Source: Diprion similis
Taxonomy: Eukaryota; Arthropoda; Insecta; Hymenoptera; Diprionidae
DNA: 64,000 nt
NCBI RefSeq assembly: GCF_021155765.1
Contig: NC_060105.1
Coordinates: 6,675,001-6,739,000 of the forward strand
Reading direction: 5' to 3'
Shown: piece after piece, positions 1 through 12,095 of the stretch
Layout: every line of letters starts with the position of its first letter
Position numbering within the stretch: the stretch's first letter is position 1
Translations under genes and position numbers: made by a program
The notes under the pieces: model-generated
Told to the model about the DNA's origin: nothing
Seen by the model: only the letters and a program-made list of their open reading frames with translations
Database searches by the model: none

Positions 1-3000
1 TGATGGGCACACCAGTCTCGTAATAAACAAGTGCTGGGAATGAGAAGATGCCAATTTCAGCAGCCAACTTGGCATCTTTTGACTTGACAAACTGAATGCC
101 ATGTTTGTCCGTGTCGTCGTCAATTGTCTCGAGCTCCTCTAGAATCTCAGGACATTTCTCACACTTGTCATCATCTGGGACGAGAAATTATCTCCTAAAT
201 ATTTCCTAAACTAGTTGCTCGGTGAATTGTCCAGAACAGAACTTCTCCTCTCATCGACAAGCGGCAAATTTATTATGAGAAAATATTTCTCCCTTGGACA
301 AAATCGTCAAAAAATTTTCTACGGATACTCACAGAAAAATACAGCTAGATGCTCAACGTCGTTGATCAGTAGCTGAAGCGTCTTTCTGTCGACGCTTTCG
401 ATGATGTCAGGCTGCGAGCTGTGGAGTTCCAGAACCCATTCGAGGATCGCTTCTTCGTGCATCATGTCACCGGCGTAAATCTGGCGGAATTTATGCCTGT
501 AAAAGGCGAGAGCCGGGAGAGTGGGAAGATCGTATTCCCGCTCGATACCCTCGTCGGATATCTTGACGAAGTCGATATCCTTTTCCTCGCACTCGTCGTC
601 GATGTTCTCCAACTCCTGGAGAATCTTCTGGCTCTTTTTGTCTCCTTCTCTGTCTGCAAAGTAACAACAATGTTTTATTCCAGATTTCAGTTGCCGCTGG
701 ATGTCTGGTACAAACGGTGGAAGGACGATTTCGTTATACTCACAGAAGAAGATGACGACGTGGTCGTTTTCGTCCAAGATATTCTCCAACATCTTGGAAT
801 TGACCTCCTCGATCTTCCCGGGTATCTGAAGGGTGTTCTCGTCGGTGACCCAGGACAAAACCTCGTCCTCGTCGTCGATGTCACCGCTGTATATCAGAGG
901 GTCCTTGTTCCTGAAGAAAGCGAGAGTCGGGAAAGTCTTGATTCCGTGTTTCTTCGCGACGCCAGTGTCCTCGGTGGTCACGAATATGATACCAGTTTCG
1001 TCGAGTTCGTCGTCGATGTTCTCCAGCTCGAGAAGAGTCTTGTCGCATTCGTCACCCTCCTCGCAATTACCACCTGCGAAATATGGTTCGCCGATTAGAT
1101 CCGGGATCTATGGACGTTCCCACAAAAGTACTCACTGAAGTAAACAACGACGTATTCGTGCTCGTCGATCAGGTCGACAAGGATTTCATCTGTCACCTCC
1201 TCGATCGTCGCGGTGTTCTTCTGCTCGATCAGCCACTTAAGAACCTCGTCCTCGTTGAGAAGATCACCCTCGTAAATCGCGGGAATTTTTTCCTCGAAGT
1301 AAACGAGCGTTGGCAGATGATCGATGCCAAATTCTTTAGCCTCTGCATCATTGTCCATTCGCACGATGACGATACCCTCCTTTTCCAATTCGTCATCGAT
1401 GTTCTCCAGCTCGTTCAAGATCCGCATATCCTGCTTGTCATTTTTGTCGTCTGAAACGTTTCGTCGAAATTACATCGTTGGTTAGACTTCAAGACGCCAT
1501 TTCTTTTATTCGAAAATCAGGAAATTCATTCACACTATAAACTAAAATATCTCACAAAAAAGAACGGCGAGGTATGGCGCAGTCTCGATCAACTTCTCCA
1601 TCATCTCGTCTGTGATCTCCGGAATTTCACTGTGTCGTTTCTGGTGCAGAAGCCACCCCAGCAGCTGATCCTCGTTCATGAGGTCACCTACAGAGTGTGA
1701 AAAAACGAACCAACGATAAGGTGTCAGCCTTTTACTCTTCACGCAAACTTCATACTGCACTCACCTTCGTAGACGTGAGGTATCCTGCGTTCAAAGAGCA
1801 CCAAAGTGGGAAGAGAGTCTATGCCGTACTCCTTGGCCTCTTCGTCGTCGTCAATTTTAACAAATGCTATGTTGTTTTGATCGCATTCATCGTCGATGTT
1901 CTCCAGCTCAACGAGTATCTTCTGGCTCTTTTTCTGGTCCTTGTCGTCTGTCGAAAATTAATTATATTGATATTACTCAATCGGCACAATTTTAGACTAA
2001 CGATTTCAATGTTGAACGTGTTTTTATCTACCCTCAATTTTATTAAATCAATGATCACGCCTTTAGTACTCACAAAAAAGGACAGCAACGTATGGCATTT
2101 TCTCGATGATCAAATCCAGCATTTCGTCAGTGACGTCTTCTATCTCGTCGCTCTTCTGCTGGTGGTCCAGCCACTTGAGAACCTTGTCCTCGTCCTCCAG
2201 GTTCCCCTCATAAAGTGTCGGTATACCCTTTTCGAAGTAGAGTAGGCTCGGAATCTTCTCGATCCCGTACTCTCTGGCCTCGTCGGCGTTGTCAATTTTC
2301 ACGAAGACTATTCCCAGCTGGTCGCAATCGTCGTCAATATTCTCCAACTCGTTGAGTACGCGCAGAGACTTACGGTCATTGTTATCGTCTAGTTTTGAAA
2401 TTGGAAAAAGAGAAGTAATCGTCAGATTTGAACAATCAACCCTGTGCTGCATACAAAGTTATCGACACCCTTCATTTCGACTCACAAAAAAGCACTGCCA
2501 GAGTTTTTCCCTCCTTGACCAGACGGTCCAACATCTCGTCGGTGACGTCCTCGATTTCGTCCTTTTCCAACTGCGCCAAAAGCCACTCTAAGATCTCATC
2601 CTCGTTTTCCAGATCACCTGAAACGGTTGCAATGTTATAAAAAACGAACCTGCCCGAAATGACTCTGAGAAAAAATCCAAGTCAACAAACCATCGTAAAC
2701 GTTGGGGAGTTCCTTTTCGAAATAGACGATAGCAGGTACGGAGTCGATACCGAACTCCTTGGCGGCCTTGTCATCATCGATTTTGACAAACTGGATGCCA
2801 TGCTTGTCACAGTCGTCATCGATCTTCTCCAACTCGGTGAGAACCTGCATCGAATCCTCGTCTCCATGATCGTCTACGAAACGTAAAAAAATCCAGTTTT
2901 AGCCAATGCATCGAGTCTCGTCTACCAAAAAAATTGTTCAAAGTTGCTACATAGTTACGAACAGAAGAGGACGACCAGGTTGTCGATGTTCCCTATCAGG

Positions 3001-6000
3001 GTGTTCAAAGTCTTTGCGGTGACGTCCTCGATTACGTCTTCCTCGTCGCCGGTGCTTTTGTTCGCCACGAGCCACTCCAAGACGTCCTCTTCCTTGCTCA
3101 GCTCGTCTGAAATAACGACGATAGTAAAGCGATATGTAAGCCGAGCTCGTGCAACAGTTTTCTTCAGTCGACTTACGCTCGTATATTATCGGGATTTGAT
3201 GCCTGTAATAGACAAGAGCCGGAAGTGGTCCGAGGTTGTATTCCTCGGCGAGATTCTCGTCGGCGATTTTGACGAATCCAATGCCCAGCTGGTCGGCCTC
3301 GTCGTCGATATTCTCAAGCTCTTGAAGTGCCTTGGTGCATTTTTTGCAGTCCGGTTTGTCTGTCCCATTGTAAAGCAAAAGAACTTTACCGCACTTGATC
3401 TCGATGCGAATGAAACATGCGTTTTACTATGATGATTCGTCAAAGTACACAGGATAACGGGTTGACAAGTTTATAACGGGTGCATCAATCGAAATCTACC
3501 TAAGCTACGTAAAATTTGCTGGGAATGGAAGAAAAAATAGAAAAAAGAAAGAAAGAAAGAAGAGTCGATGAGTCAATTCCGTGATCACTGAAAATCACTA
3601 CGTGTCTACGGATTTGAAAATAAAACCGTAAAAAATTGTTAGACGTATTATACAATATACGAATCAAGGCGCGACGAGCTTAAAAAAATAAACTCATTAA
3701 CGCGTTTATTGTAGGTAAGAGGGGGCGAGCCGCGAACGGCTGGTAATTATGTAAGGTCTTAAAAACTGGCAAAAGTCCAATACAGAATACCTGACGTAAT
3801 ATTGGCATCTACTCGCCGGATGCTGCAACCATGCGATTAGTACGTACATGTGTGTTAGCTGTTGATCGCAGGTTTTCTATACACGGTGGGATATTATACC
3901 AAGCTTTTCAATCTCCTTTCTAGACGAAGTTAAAAAATTCGAATCAAATTACGGACCATCGATCAAAGGAGGAATAAAGAAGCGGGTGACATGGACATAA
4001 ACTACTTTCACAAAGTTTCACAAGGACTGGAAAACATTCGGATCAAATTACAACGAGCAATGTGGTTTACCCTTCCTCGACTATAGTGAATAACAATAGT
4101 ATGAAGAAAATAAAAACCACGACTCCACATGCAGCAGATGCATCGTTCTATTTTCGATCTCGTTGAGACGTGTTAGGACATGTATATTTGTGGTTACTAC
4201 AGGGGTATGTAATGTGCATACCATTGGTGTAAATATGTATGTATATGTGGACTAAAACAGTGTTCAAGTGTTCGTGTGTGGTATATATGTATCTAACTAA
4301 AACTCTACAGGAGTGAGTGGATTTTCAAACAGCTAAGTACATATCTATAATCACAGCAAAAAATATCGGTGCAATATATATGTAATGTGGATAAAGAGTT
4401 TGAATATTCATTTGCAGCTATATTAGTAAGATAAAAAATGTTCGTATTAAATACGTAAGCTGTACAGGGTGTCAGGGTGTAGGTACAACTGGCATAATTC
4501 ATTCGCTAATCAATCTCTAGGTGAGGTAAATATTTAAACTATAATGAGGTTGACAGCTGTGTGAGCAATAAATAAATGGGTAAATAAATTCGTGAACGGA
4601 TGTACATGAATGTATATATATATATATATATGCATTTAGATATACGCAACACTTGGCGGCATCTCACGTCAGAACCATAATATAAAAATAAGTATTTTAT
4701 TATAGATTTTGTACGTGATATTGTGTATTCACGACCGGTATAAATCACTGATTTCGTGTATACAATCTCGATCCTGCAGCTGATTTCTAACGACAAGTAG
4801 ACTGGTAGGAAGTAAATTGAAAGAAAACATACTGCGGTATCAGGTATGAGAACAGAGAAGAATAAAAGAAAGAAAAACGTGAAAGACGAAAAGAAAAAAA
4901 TTCAACTAGTAGACCGTGTAGAAGAAAACTTGATCCGATGTTGAGCTTGCGGAATGCTGCGGTGCCATTGCGGTGAAGTTCTCGATTACATCTCAAGATT
5001 CCGTCGTCGAGAAGATACAAACGTAAAAAGAAAACGAAGAAAATGAAAAAGAAATTATGAAAAGATTACGCAAAGACTAAAATGAAGCTCGATTGAAGAG
5101 CCTTGTGGCTAAATCTCTGCGTCTCGTTGCCTCGCTTCCGTTCGCAATTTCCGGATTGCATACATAATGTGTCCGTTTGTTAATTGGGAAAGCCTTGCGT
5201 GTCTCCGCGGGGGGTGGGGGGGGAGGTATAAATAAATGTGCATGAAAATGAACGCTTATAACTGGCAATATATAATTGTGCCAACACTGCAGCAGATTCA
5301 ACTGCTTCGACGCCGTGTAAAAGTGTACTTACTAGAGCTGACACCCGAGCACCTCTTCGTGTCAGGACCTATCCACACCAACACACACAAAAGGTTGACA
5401 TATATGTTTTATTTACTGGTAGTATACTGTTGGTTTTGAAATTTTTGTGGAATTTTACCACCTACTTGTGTGAATGTCGTTGTGTATCTAAGGTTATTGT
5501 ACATCGAAGTCTACAGGTTTCCGATCAGCTATTGTGTACACATGTGTGTGCGTGTGTAAGTGTGTGCCTTTGCAATTTTATTATCATTAGCTTCGCCGAC
5601 AAAAAAGCTGGCTAAAAATTTCACATGGGTTGCATGGAAAGACGAAATCGTTTTTCGTCTTTGACGTATTTTATAGTTTTTTTTTTTGTTTTTTTTTTCT
5701 AATAAAGGCACGCACGAGGCTGCATTCAAAGTTGTAATTTTTTACACCAACCACAACATTAATTTATTTACTAAATACTATCTTACGCGATCAAAGACGA
5801 GACACAGATTATTCCTTAAACCAAGGTTATTTTCGCGCAAATTACAGCAAAATAATTTTATGCAACGTAAAAAGCTGAGGCGTAAGTTAAGTATTTCTAA
5901 TACATTTTTTCAACTTTTATCATTGACATAATTCCAAAGTTTTTTTCTTACCAATTCTTTTCTATGAAAAATTAGTTCTTTTCTGATTATTCAAATTGCT

Positions 6001-8112
6001 TTTCATTCTGCGCTCTTATTTTATGCGATTATACTAACAGCCAATTGGTTTTAATTTTCTTAAAATTATATTTCAACCACCTATTGGAGAGATACGCTGT
6101 GCGTTAGTAATTATCCATTACATATACGTGTATCACAAAATGAAATAGGAAAAATTTCAATCTAGTACGGAAAGAATTACTCACAGAAAAGAACCGCTAC
6201 GAAGTCAGTTTCCTCGACGATTTTTTCCAGAATCTTAGCATTAACTTCCTCGATCCTATCAGGCAAATCCATCGCTTCCAAGCTCGTCAAAAAATCGAGA
6301 ACATTTTCCTCGTCCATCAAGTCACCTGTGAACCGATCGTAAAATTTTTTTTGTTCAATTGCAGATAATAACATTCCCGTTATAGGTGTAACGCACACGT
6401 CATCCTTAAGGTTTCGCGATGCTGCCTCCACTTGCAAAATATGTTATGAGAACAATCTGGCTCCCTGCCAGAGGATCGCGAAACCTCAAATTCATTACCG
6501 AGTGGTGACGTGTAATAACTACAATGGATGTACGCGATAAACATTTCTCGGTTAATTTTTTACCTCGTTTTCATCTCTTTATAGCTACGAAAGAATAAAT
6601 ATTTCTTCAACGGGCGTTTCAAACCATTTTCTAAGCATAACAGCTCACCTTCGTAGATGATGGGAACCTTCTCCCGGAAGTAGGTGAGAGCTGGGAAGGT
6701 TTTGATCCCATATTGTTTGGCCAATCGTTTGTCGTTGATCTTGACAAAGTCGACCCCAAACGTGTCCGTGTCGTCATCAATTTTCTCCAATTCCGCAAGC
6801 ACTTTATCGCACGTTAAGCAGCTTCTCGCATCTACCAAAGAAAGAAGAAATCAGCAATATTAATTGAAATCCAAGTATCAATCGCGTAGTTTTAACCGTT
6901 AAAAATTTTCGTAACAAGCATCTCAAAGCAACATTTTATCCGCCCATGACGACATTTTTGTTTCTTTCAAATTTCGTCGTATTCTACGAGACGATAGAAA
7001 TTCGCCCAAAAAGCAGAGCCCGCAAAAAGTAATCTAGGACTCTGCGAATATCCTGCGATAAATAAAACTCTCACTAAAATTACGTGGTCCATGTTATTAA
7101 AATTTTCCCTCATTTCGTCGAATAGACGCAAACGAATCGCAATATAAAATCAAAAACCCCCGCACGTGCCTCACGTGCGTAAAAGAAGTCCGAGTAGTGA
7201 AGCGGCGTTCACCACTTATAACGTCTAAATATACCAAGCGTAAAACGACGAACTGATTACAGTATACTATATAACGTTTTGCTTTCATGCGTTTATCTTT
7301 TCTCTACAGAATAATATATAAACTAAACTATACGAATATAAACGGTCCAGCTGCAGCCGACAATTTATCTTGGTAATTTTTAAGACAGAAAACGCAAACA
7401 ACCGTGACGTAACAGAGTCCCAGTTTTCTCTCTAGATTACAGATCTACTTGCAGTGTCTCGAATGACGTATCCGAGAAGGTAGAGGAAATAAGAGGAAAG
7501 AAAAAAAAAAAAAATTAGGCCAACTATTTTCATCAAATGAGCGAATAAAATTAAGTGAATCATTACTAATTCATTGGACTGAATCAGACGCGTATGTGTA
7601 CTCAAAATTTGTTCAAATTTGTCCAATAAAAGGAAAAAAAAAAAAAAATTGTATAAGTTTAAGCTAAATTTTAAATCACTCGCAGTATTTCAGAATTTTG
7701 CAATAAAATATGCAGATATAAGGTATTGGGTTACAAAAATATTTGATCTTCTTATTTTCAGCTCGATTCGCAGGTTTATTACAGTGCTCAAGTGTCTCAG
7801 TTTCGAGTCCGAGCATAAAGGGGGTAAAAAAAAAAAAACTTGGCACAGGACTGCAAGGAACCGGCAAAAAGTTACGAGAACCGCAAGAAAAAAAAAAAAA
7901 AAAAAACCTGGATTTTTTTCACATTTTCAAATCTCGCATCTCCTCCCTTTTTCCTCGTTTCTATACGATCTTTATATCATCGCACGACTGAGACATCCTT
8001 CGGTTGTATTACGACCGCCTCTTACACACCCGACGATGTCGCCCACCATTTTAGGAGATGGCACCCTGAGAATAGAGCCGGGTGAGACGCCGATGTAAAC
8101 CTGGCTGTATTC

Positions 8113-8177
<65 letters not shown>

Positions 8178-11100
8178 GCTCGCTTACTCTCAAGCAGCGA
8201 TTTGGACCAGTTGACGTTGTCTCGTTCCCAACGCGAGCCGACCCAATAACATTCGGCATACTCCCCCGCAAAATTCTCGCATTCGGTTTGCTCGACGTCT
8301 GTGAATGCCGTGGGGACGAATTTATGTCAGGAAACTCTAGGATCACCTCATCTCGCAAAACCCCATGGCGTTAATTTTAAGAGAAAGGCAAAGAAAAAGA
8401 ATGAAAGAAAAAAAATAGCGAGCAATGAACCGACACCTCTTATGCTCGAACGGTTTCTAAATACGTTTTTACTTCTTTAATTACCTGCCAATCACAGGCA
8501 CACACAGATGTAACTGACAGGGTAAGATCAACACGGTAGAAACAAATGATCGATCCAAATGACTTTTGAAAACGAGTCAAAGTACTCGTTTGATGTAAAA
8601 CCAGAGTTCCGGTATTAAAATATAACGATGAGGTAATTTTTATTACTTTTATTTTAATAAAAATCGTTTCAATTTTTTTACATTGCTGTGGGACAAGCGT
8701 GATCAGTATTCCCTAGCTATAGTGGTTAAAACGGGTTTACAAACTCTAGTAGACTCGACAAATTACAGCTGTCTCGAGTTGGATGGATGATCTTTGGACA
8801 TTCCGTGTACTCTGCATTCGGGGTAAAGTTTATCCGTCTATTCGTTTATTTTAACAAAGTATCTCCGTAGCAATATCTGTATATGCATGTGTGTGTATAT
8901 ACATATATATATATATATACAAACTGGATATTAAAAGCACTTTAAGTGCAAAAAGTAACGGTATAATCAAGGGATCGAGTAATAAGAGGCATTTCCCGCA
9001 CGGTAATAAAATCTTGTTATATTAAAAAATGAAAATATACATATAACGCGTATCCCGAGATTGACCCTGGGTGAAAATATACAACCGTTTTATAAATATA
9101 TATGTAATACCGTAGAGATTCCGACCAAGTTCGATGAAAGATTGCTCAATGCAGCAACGGAGCTTTCCGCGCTAATTGGCTATTATGGCAGCCCGACGTA
9201 TCGTCAAAGCTGGATTTCTCTATGTTTTTAGCTTACACCCCAATGCCGGATGGGGGGGGGGGGGAGGAAGATATGAGAAGCAGAAATTAGAAGGTGCGAA
9301 GAAATCGGATTGAGCCAACACTTGCCGAATAGAATTTACTCCATGCCCCTTTTCCCGTGTGTATTTTTATATCGGCAAACAGATATTCTCTGCGGTTTCA
9401 GACCTGCAATCGTCACCTCGTTACTATTTGATACTCGCTGAACAAGGTCCGTAATTGCTAAACTGACATTATTTGAAATAAATTTGTCTGGGAAACGTGA
9501 TTTATGAATCCGAGAAATCGGACACTAGCACGATTGTCTGGCCGGCATTGATTAGCCAATGGCTAATATGACGGACTAATATATGAACTATAATGCGATA
9601 CGAAAATTTTATATTCAATTTTGGGAGAGCTTGATTTGCTTGATTATATACAACTCGTTGTGTATATATATATATACGTTCAATCACGAGAATCGTAATC
9701 ATACGTGAGTATGATAGAGAGATAAAAGGCTGATAATATCAAGAGAAAAACGATCGCCGTCAGGTTTGCCTTTTCAACCCGTGCAACATGATTTTAATTA
9801 GAAAATAGAAAAACGAAAATGTCGAAAATATATAAAAGAACGTGGGTGAAATGTATTGTTGTATGAGTGTATTTAGTGAATCGAGATATTCACAATACGC
9901 AGCGGCAAAAAGACGTGACGCAAGATGTTTTTGAATAATTGTATAGATGCGAATTCGGACGGTATATCGTGTTTCAGGGTGTCCGAAATCGCGGCCTATT
10001 TTTATTCAGTAATAAATGTTGAAGCGAACCTCCCCCGAAACGAATAAACTGATATTCTGCAGCCGGGTATAACCGGATCAGTAAGGCAGTGCTGCTCTCG
10101 GCGAATCCTCAGGATCCGATTTCAAATGTCTTGAATCATTTCACAATAATTCTCATCGTAGCGTAAAGATTTCTCAATCACTAATGGGAATCGTTTAGCA
10201 AATGCTGGATGAAGAGGAGTAGGAGAAAAATAAGAAGAAGAAAACGAAACCGACGAAGACGAAGAGGAATTATTAAAAAAAAGACCGCGAAGACGATGAT
10301 AAATTTAAGAAAAAAAATGAGAAAATGAGAAAATAAAACGGGAAAAATCTGTGGGAAGAATCATCGTCATCGCATCGTATCCATCGCGTTGGTTGGACGT
10401 GTACCGACAATGTTTTTCGGTAAGACGTTACACCGAGGTGGTCGAGGCGCGGGCTAAAATAGCTCAGGGTCTAAAAGCGGTGTCAGCCGAGCAACCAACC
10501 ACCAAACCGTCCTTGCGAAGATCGAGCCGCCAGCTCGACTCATCTTCCTGCCAGACCACCGCTTATACTCATCTCTGCCTCTGCTACCGAATCCGTAACT
10601 CCTACTGGCCCAGACCTAGAAAGCAGGAAGCTTCATCGCTTTTTCGCAAAAGTCTAACGACCGTCTGTATAAAATTTCCCGAAAAACAACAAACGTAAAT
10701 TCGACATTTGCTTTCGTCTTTCCTCAAAATTGAAAGAAAAAAAAAAGAAACTACAACATCGATAAACTTTCGACGACCCTCGACTGTCTCTCTTGGCTGA
10801 CCGATCGCACTGCATCGATCGATTAATTATTGGCACGTGTAAACGGGCCGAAATGCGATCTAACTCGGTCGATCGTAACGATTCACCAACGCGTTGTTAT
10901 ATTTTCAACGGGGTAGGAGCTCTTGATTTTCTCCCGGGTAAAATGCGAGCGTCCTCGACGATTCGGAGACCTAAGAACTCGCCTCGAAACCCCAGACACG
11001 CGCAAACGGACAAAAATAGCTAATTTTTCGTCCCACTAACCACGAACCTCGAAAAAGATAGAGAGAGAGAGAGAGAGAAAGAGATCGGTCTTTTCGAAGA

Positions 11101-12095
11101 TTGCGCGTTGACACGAAGATTATAGGCATATTTCCTCTCTACGTGGGGTCTCAGCTTTCTTCCCTTCGAATCTGCAGACGAAACTCTGACCATCAAATCA
11201 TTCCATCGACCGCTTATAATCTCATTTATAATCCTTCTCGCCGCGTTACGTAACGTAACAAGCTCGGATTCACGTCCACCCTTTGATAGGATCGCGGCGC
11301 TGCAGATCAGCGAAAGCACAGTTTAATCCCATAAAAACATCGCTAAGAAGACGATAAAGCATATTATCGTTATAAGTATATTCGACGTTGTAACAGGGGC
11401 CGAGTTGAAATAACAAACCTTCCGGATGACTGATGCGTTCTTTTCGGGGCAAACCGGCACAGGTTACGTAACATACCTACAATTACCGAAAGCTTTTCGT
11501 CATCACGTGTGTAGAATAATCTACTCAAGGGACAAGCCGTCGATTTTATTTTTCGCGACAATTAAATCCCATCAAAAGTTGCAGACGAAGGGAGGTGTAT
11601 TACGGGTTGGAGGGGTGGAGGGTGGGGGCAGCTTACGAAGGGAAACGGAAACAACCCCCCGAACGAAGACGCGGACGACACGGAGTCGAGCACGTGGTCT
11701 GACACCGGAAACGGAGGCAGATATCATCGCGCGTCCGTCTGGTTTGCAAAACGGGTAATCCTGACTTTTGGCGATGACCTGCAGGCACAATTCACTTCCC
11801 CTTGGCAAGCCCTTCATCCCCTCTATCAGTGACACTTACACCAGTACACGGCTACAAAGTCTTTTTCGTTTAGCGCTCTCTCTAGCTGCTTGGCGTTGAC
11901 CTCCTCGATGACGGGCTCGACCTCCTTGGCGCTCGTCGTCCGGGCAGCGCCCCCCCGGGGCTCCTCGTTCCGCGCCCTAGCAGCATAACAATTCGGCGTA
12001 ACCCACCCCGATAACAAGAGGAACGCGATCAGGAGAGCCGTCGGAGTGCACGGCTGCACGGCGCTCCAACTCCGCGAACCATTCGCCCTCGACAT
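1..12095 (-). CDS. multi-thioredoxin-domain secreted/ER protein, 5' part (3' end beyond window)
   Basis: Exons (minus strand): 12095-11840, 6831-6649, 6325-6185, 3359-3177, 3106-2963, 2873-2691, 2617-2486, 2388-2074, 1947-1765, 1687-1556, 1450-1136, 1073-744, 653-333 and 174-1 (open at the edge). Together they give about 997 codons. Residues 1-38 look like a signal peptide (hydrophobic core about 19-29, cleavage near CYA/AR). At least nine tandem thioredoxin-like units of 105-110 residues follow. Each has a beta strand such as FVAVLFY, an active-site position, an ExLExIDD helix, a strand such as FVKI, a cis-Pro loop (TFPAL, LPALV, VPAIV, IPSLL), then YEGDL and a helix such as VLxWL. CxxC occurs in units 1 (CLTC), 2 (CKKC) and 9 (CEKC). 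Unit 7 has two Cys five residues apart, and the others have acidic or polar residues there. The family suggests a secretory-pathway thiol or chaperone/calsequestrin-like protein; the function is inferred. No symbol is assigned. All introns are phase 1. Thioredoxin-like identity is near certain, the gene name is not. Confidence 0.9.
3360..6184 (-). other. intron 3 of the thioredoxin-repeat gene (2.8 kb)
   Basis: The intron lies between exon 6325-6185 (donor GTGAGT) and exon 3359-3177. It is AT-rich with a short (AT)n tract near 4615-4632, a G run near 5210-5222 and T runs near 5678. I searched for additional thioredoxin-half exons (IDD, cis-Pro or YEG signatures) and saw none. Confidence 0.7.
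6832..11839 (-). other. intron 1 of the thioredoxin-repeat gene (5.0 kb)
   Basis: The donor is GTAAGT at 11839 and the acceptor is TTTGGTAG at 6832. The intron holds a (CT)n tract at 8114-8167, A/T runs, a G run near 9251 and a GC-rich part (10350-11839) adjoining exon 1 that may contain regulatory sequence. Open frames here (for example 7972-8358 and 10351-10698) are CT-repeat translations or lack any domain, so no gene is called. Confidence 0.75.
8114..8167. repeat. (CT)n microsatellite
   Basis: An uninterrupted dinucleotide tract of about 54 bases in intron 1 of the thioredoxin-repeat gene. It produces the artificial Arg/Glu repeat frame on the minus strand. Confidence 0.95.
11840..12095 (-). 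CDS. first coding exon of the thioredoxin-repeat gene (signal peptide)
   Basis: The ATG at 12095 opens 85 codons plus one base, ending at donor GTAAGT. It encodes the signal peptide, a short Arg/Glu-rich spacer and the first half strand IEEVNAKQLERAL...FVAVYW. The split codon T|AT joins exon 6831-6649 to give YWYARSCLTC. The exon lies in a markedly GC- and CpG-richer block (about 10350-12350) than the rest of the gene, as expected near a promoter. The ATG context is GCGGCGATGTCG. Confidence 0.85.

Noticed and set aside
421..1098. 225-codon plus-strand open frame
   Set aside because: It is exactly antisense to thioredoxin-repeat exons 653-333 and 1073-744 and crosses their splice sites. The open frame follows from the codon composition of the real strand, and no domain is seen.
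1083..2245. Several plus-strand frames of 120-180 codons
   Set aside because: All are antisense shadows of exons 1450-1136, 1687-1556 and 1947-1765, with repeated VVDVLQL phrases that are the complement of the ENIDDE helix codons.
7972..8358. Minus-strand frame with a long Arg-Glu repeat
   Set aside because: The RE repeat is simply the translation of the (CT)n microsatellite at 8114-8167. The rest has no domain and lies in an intron.
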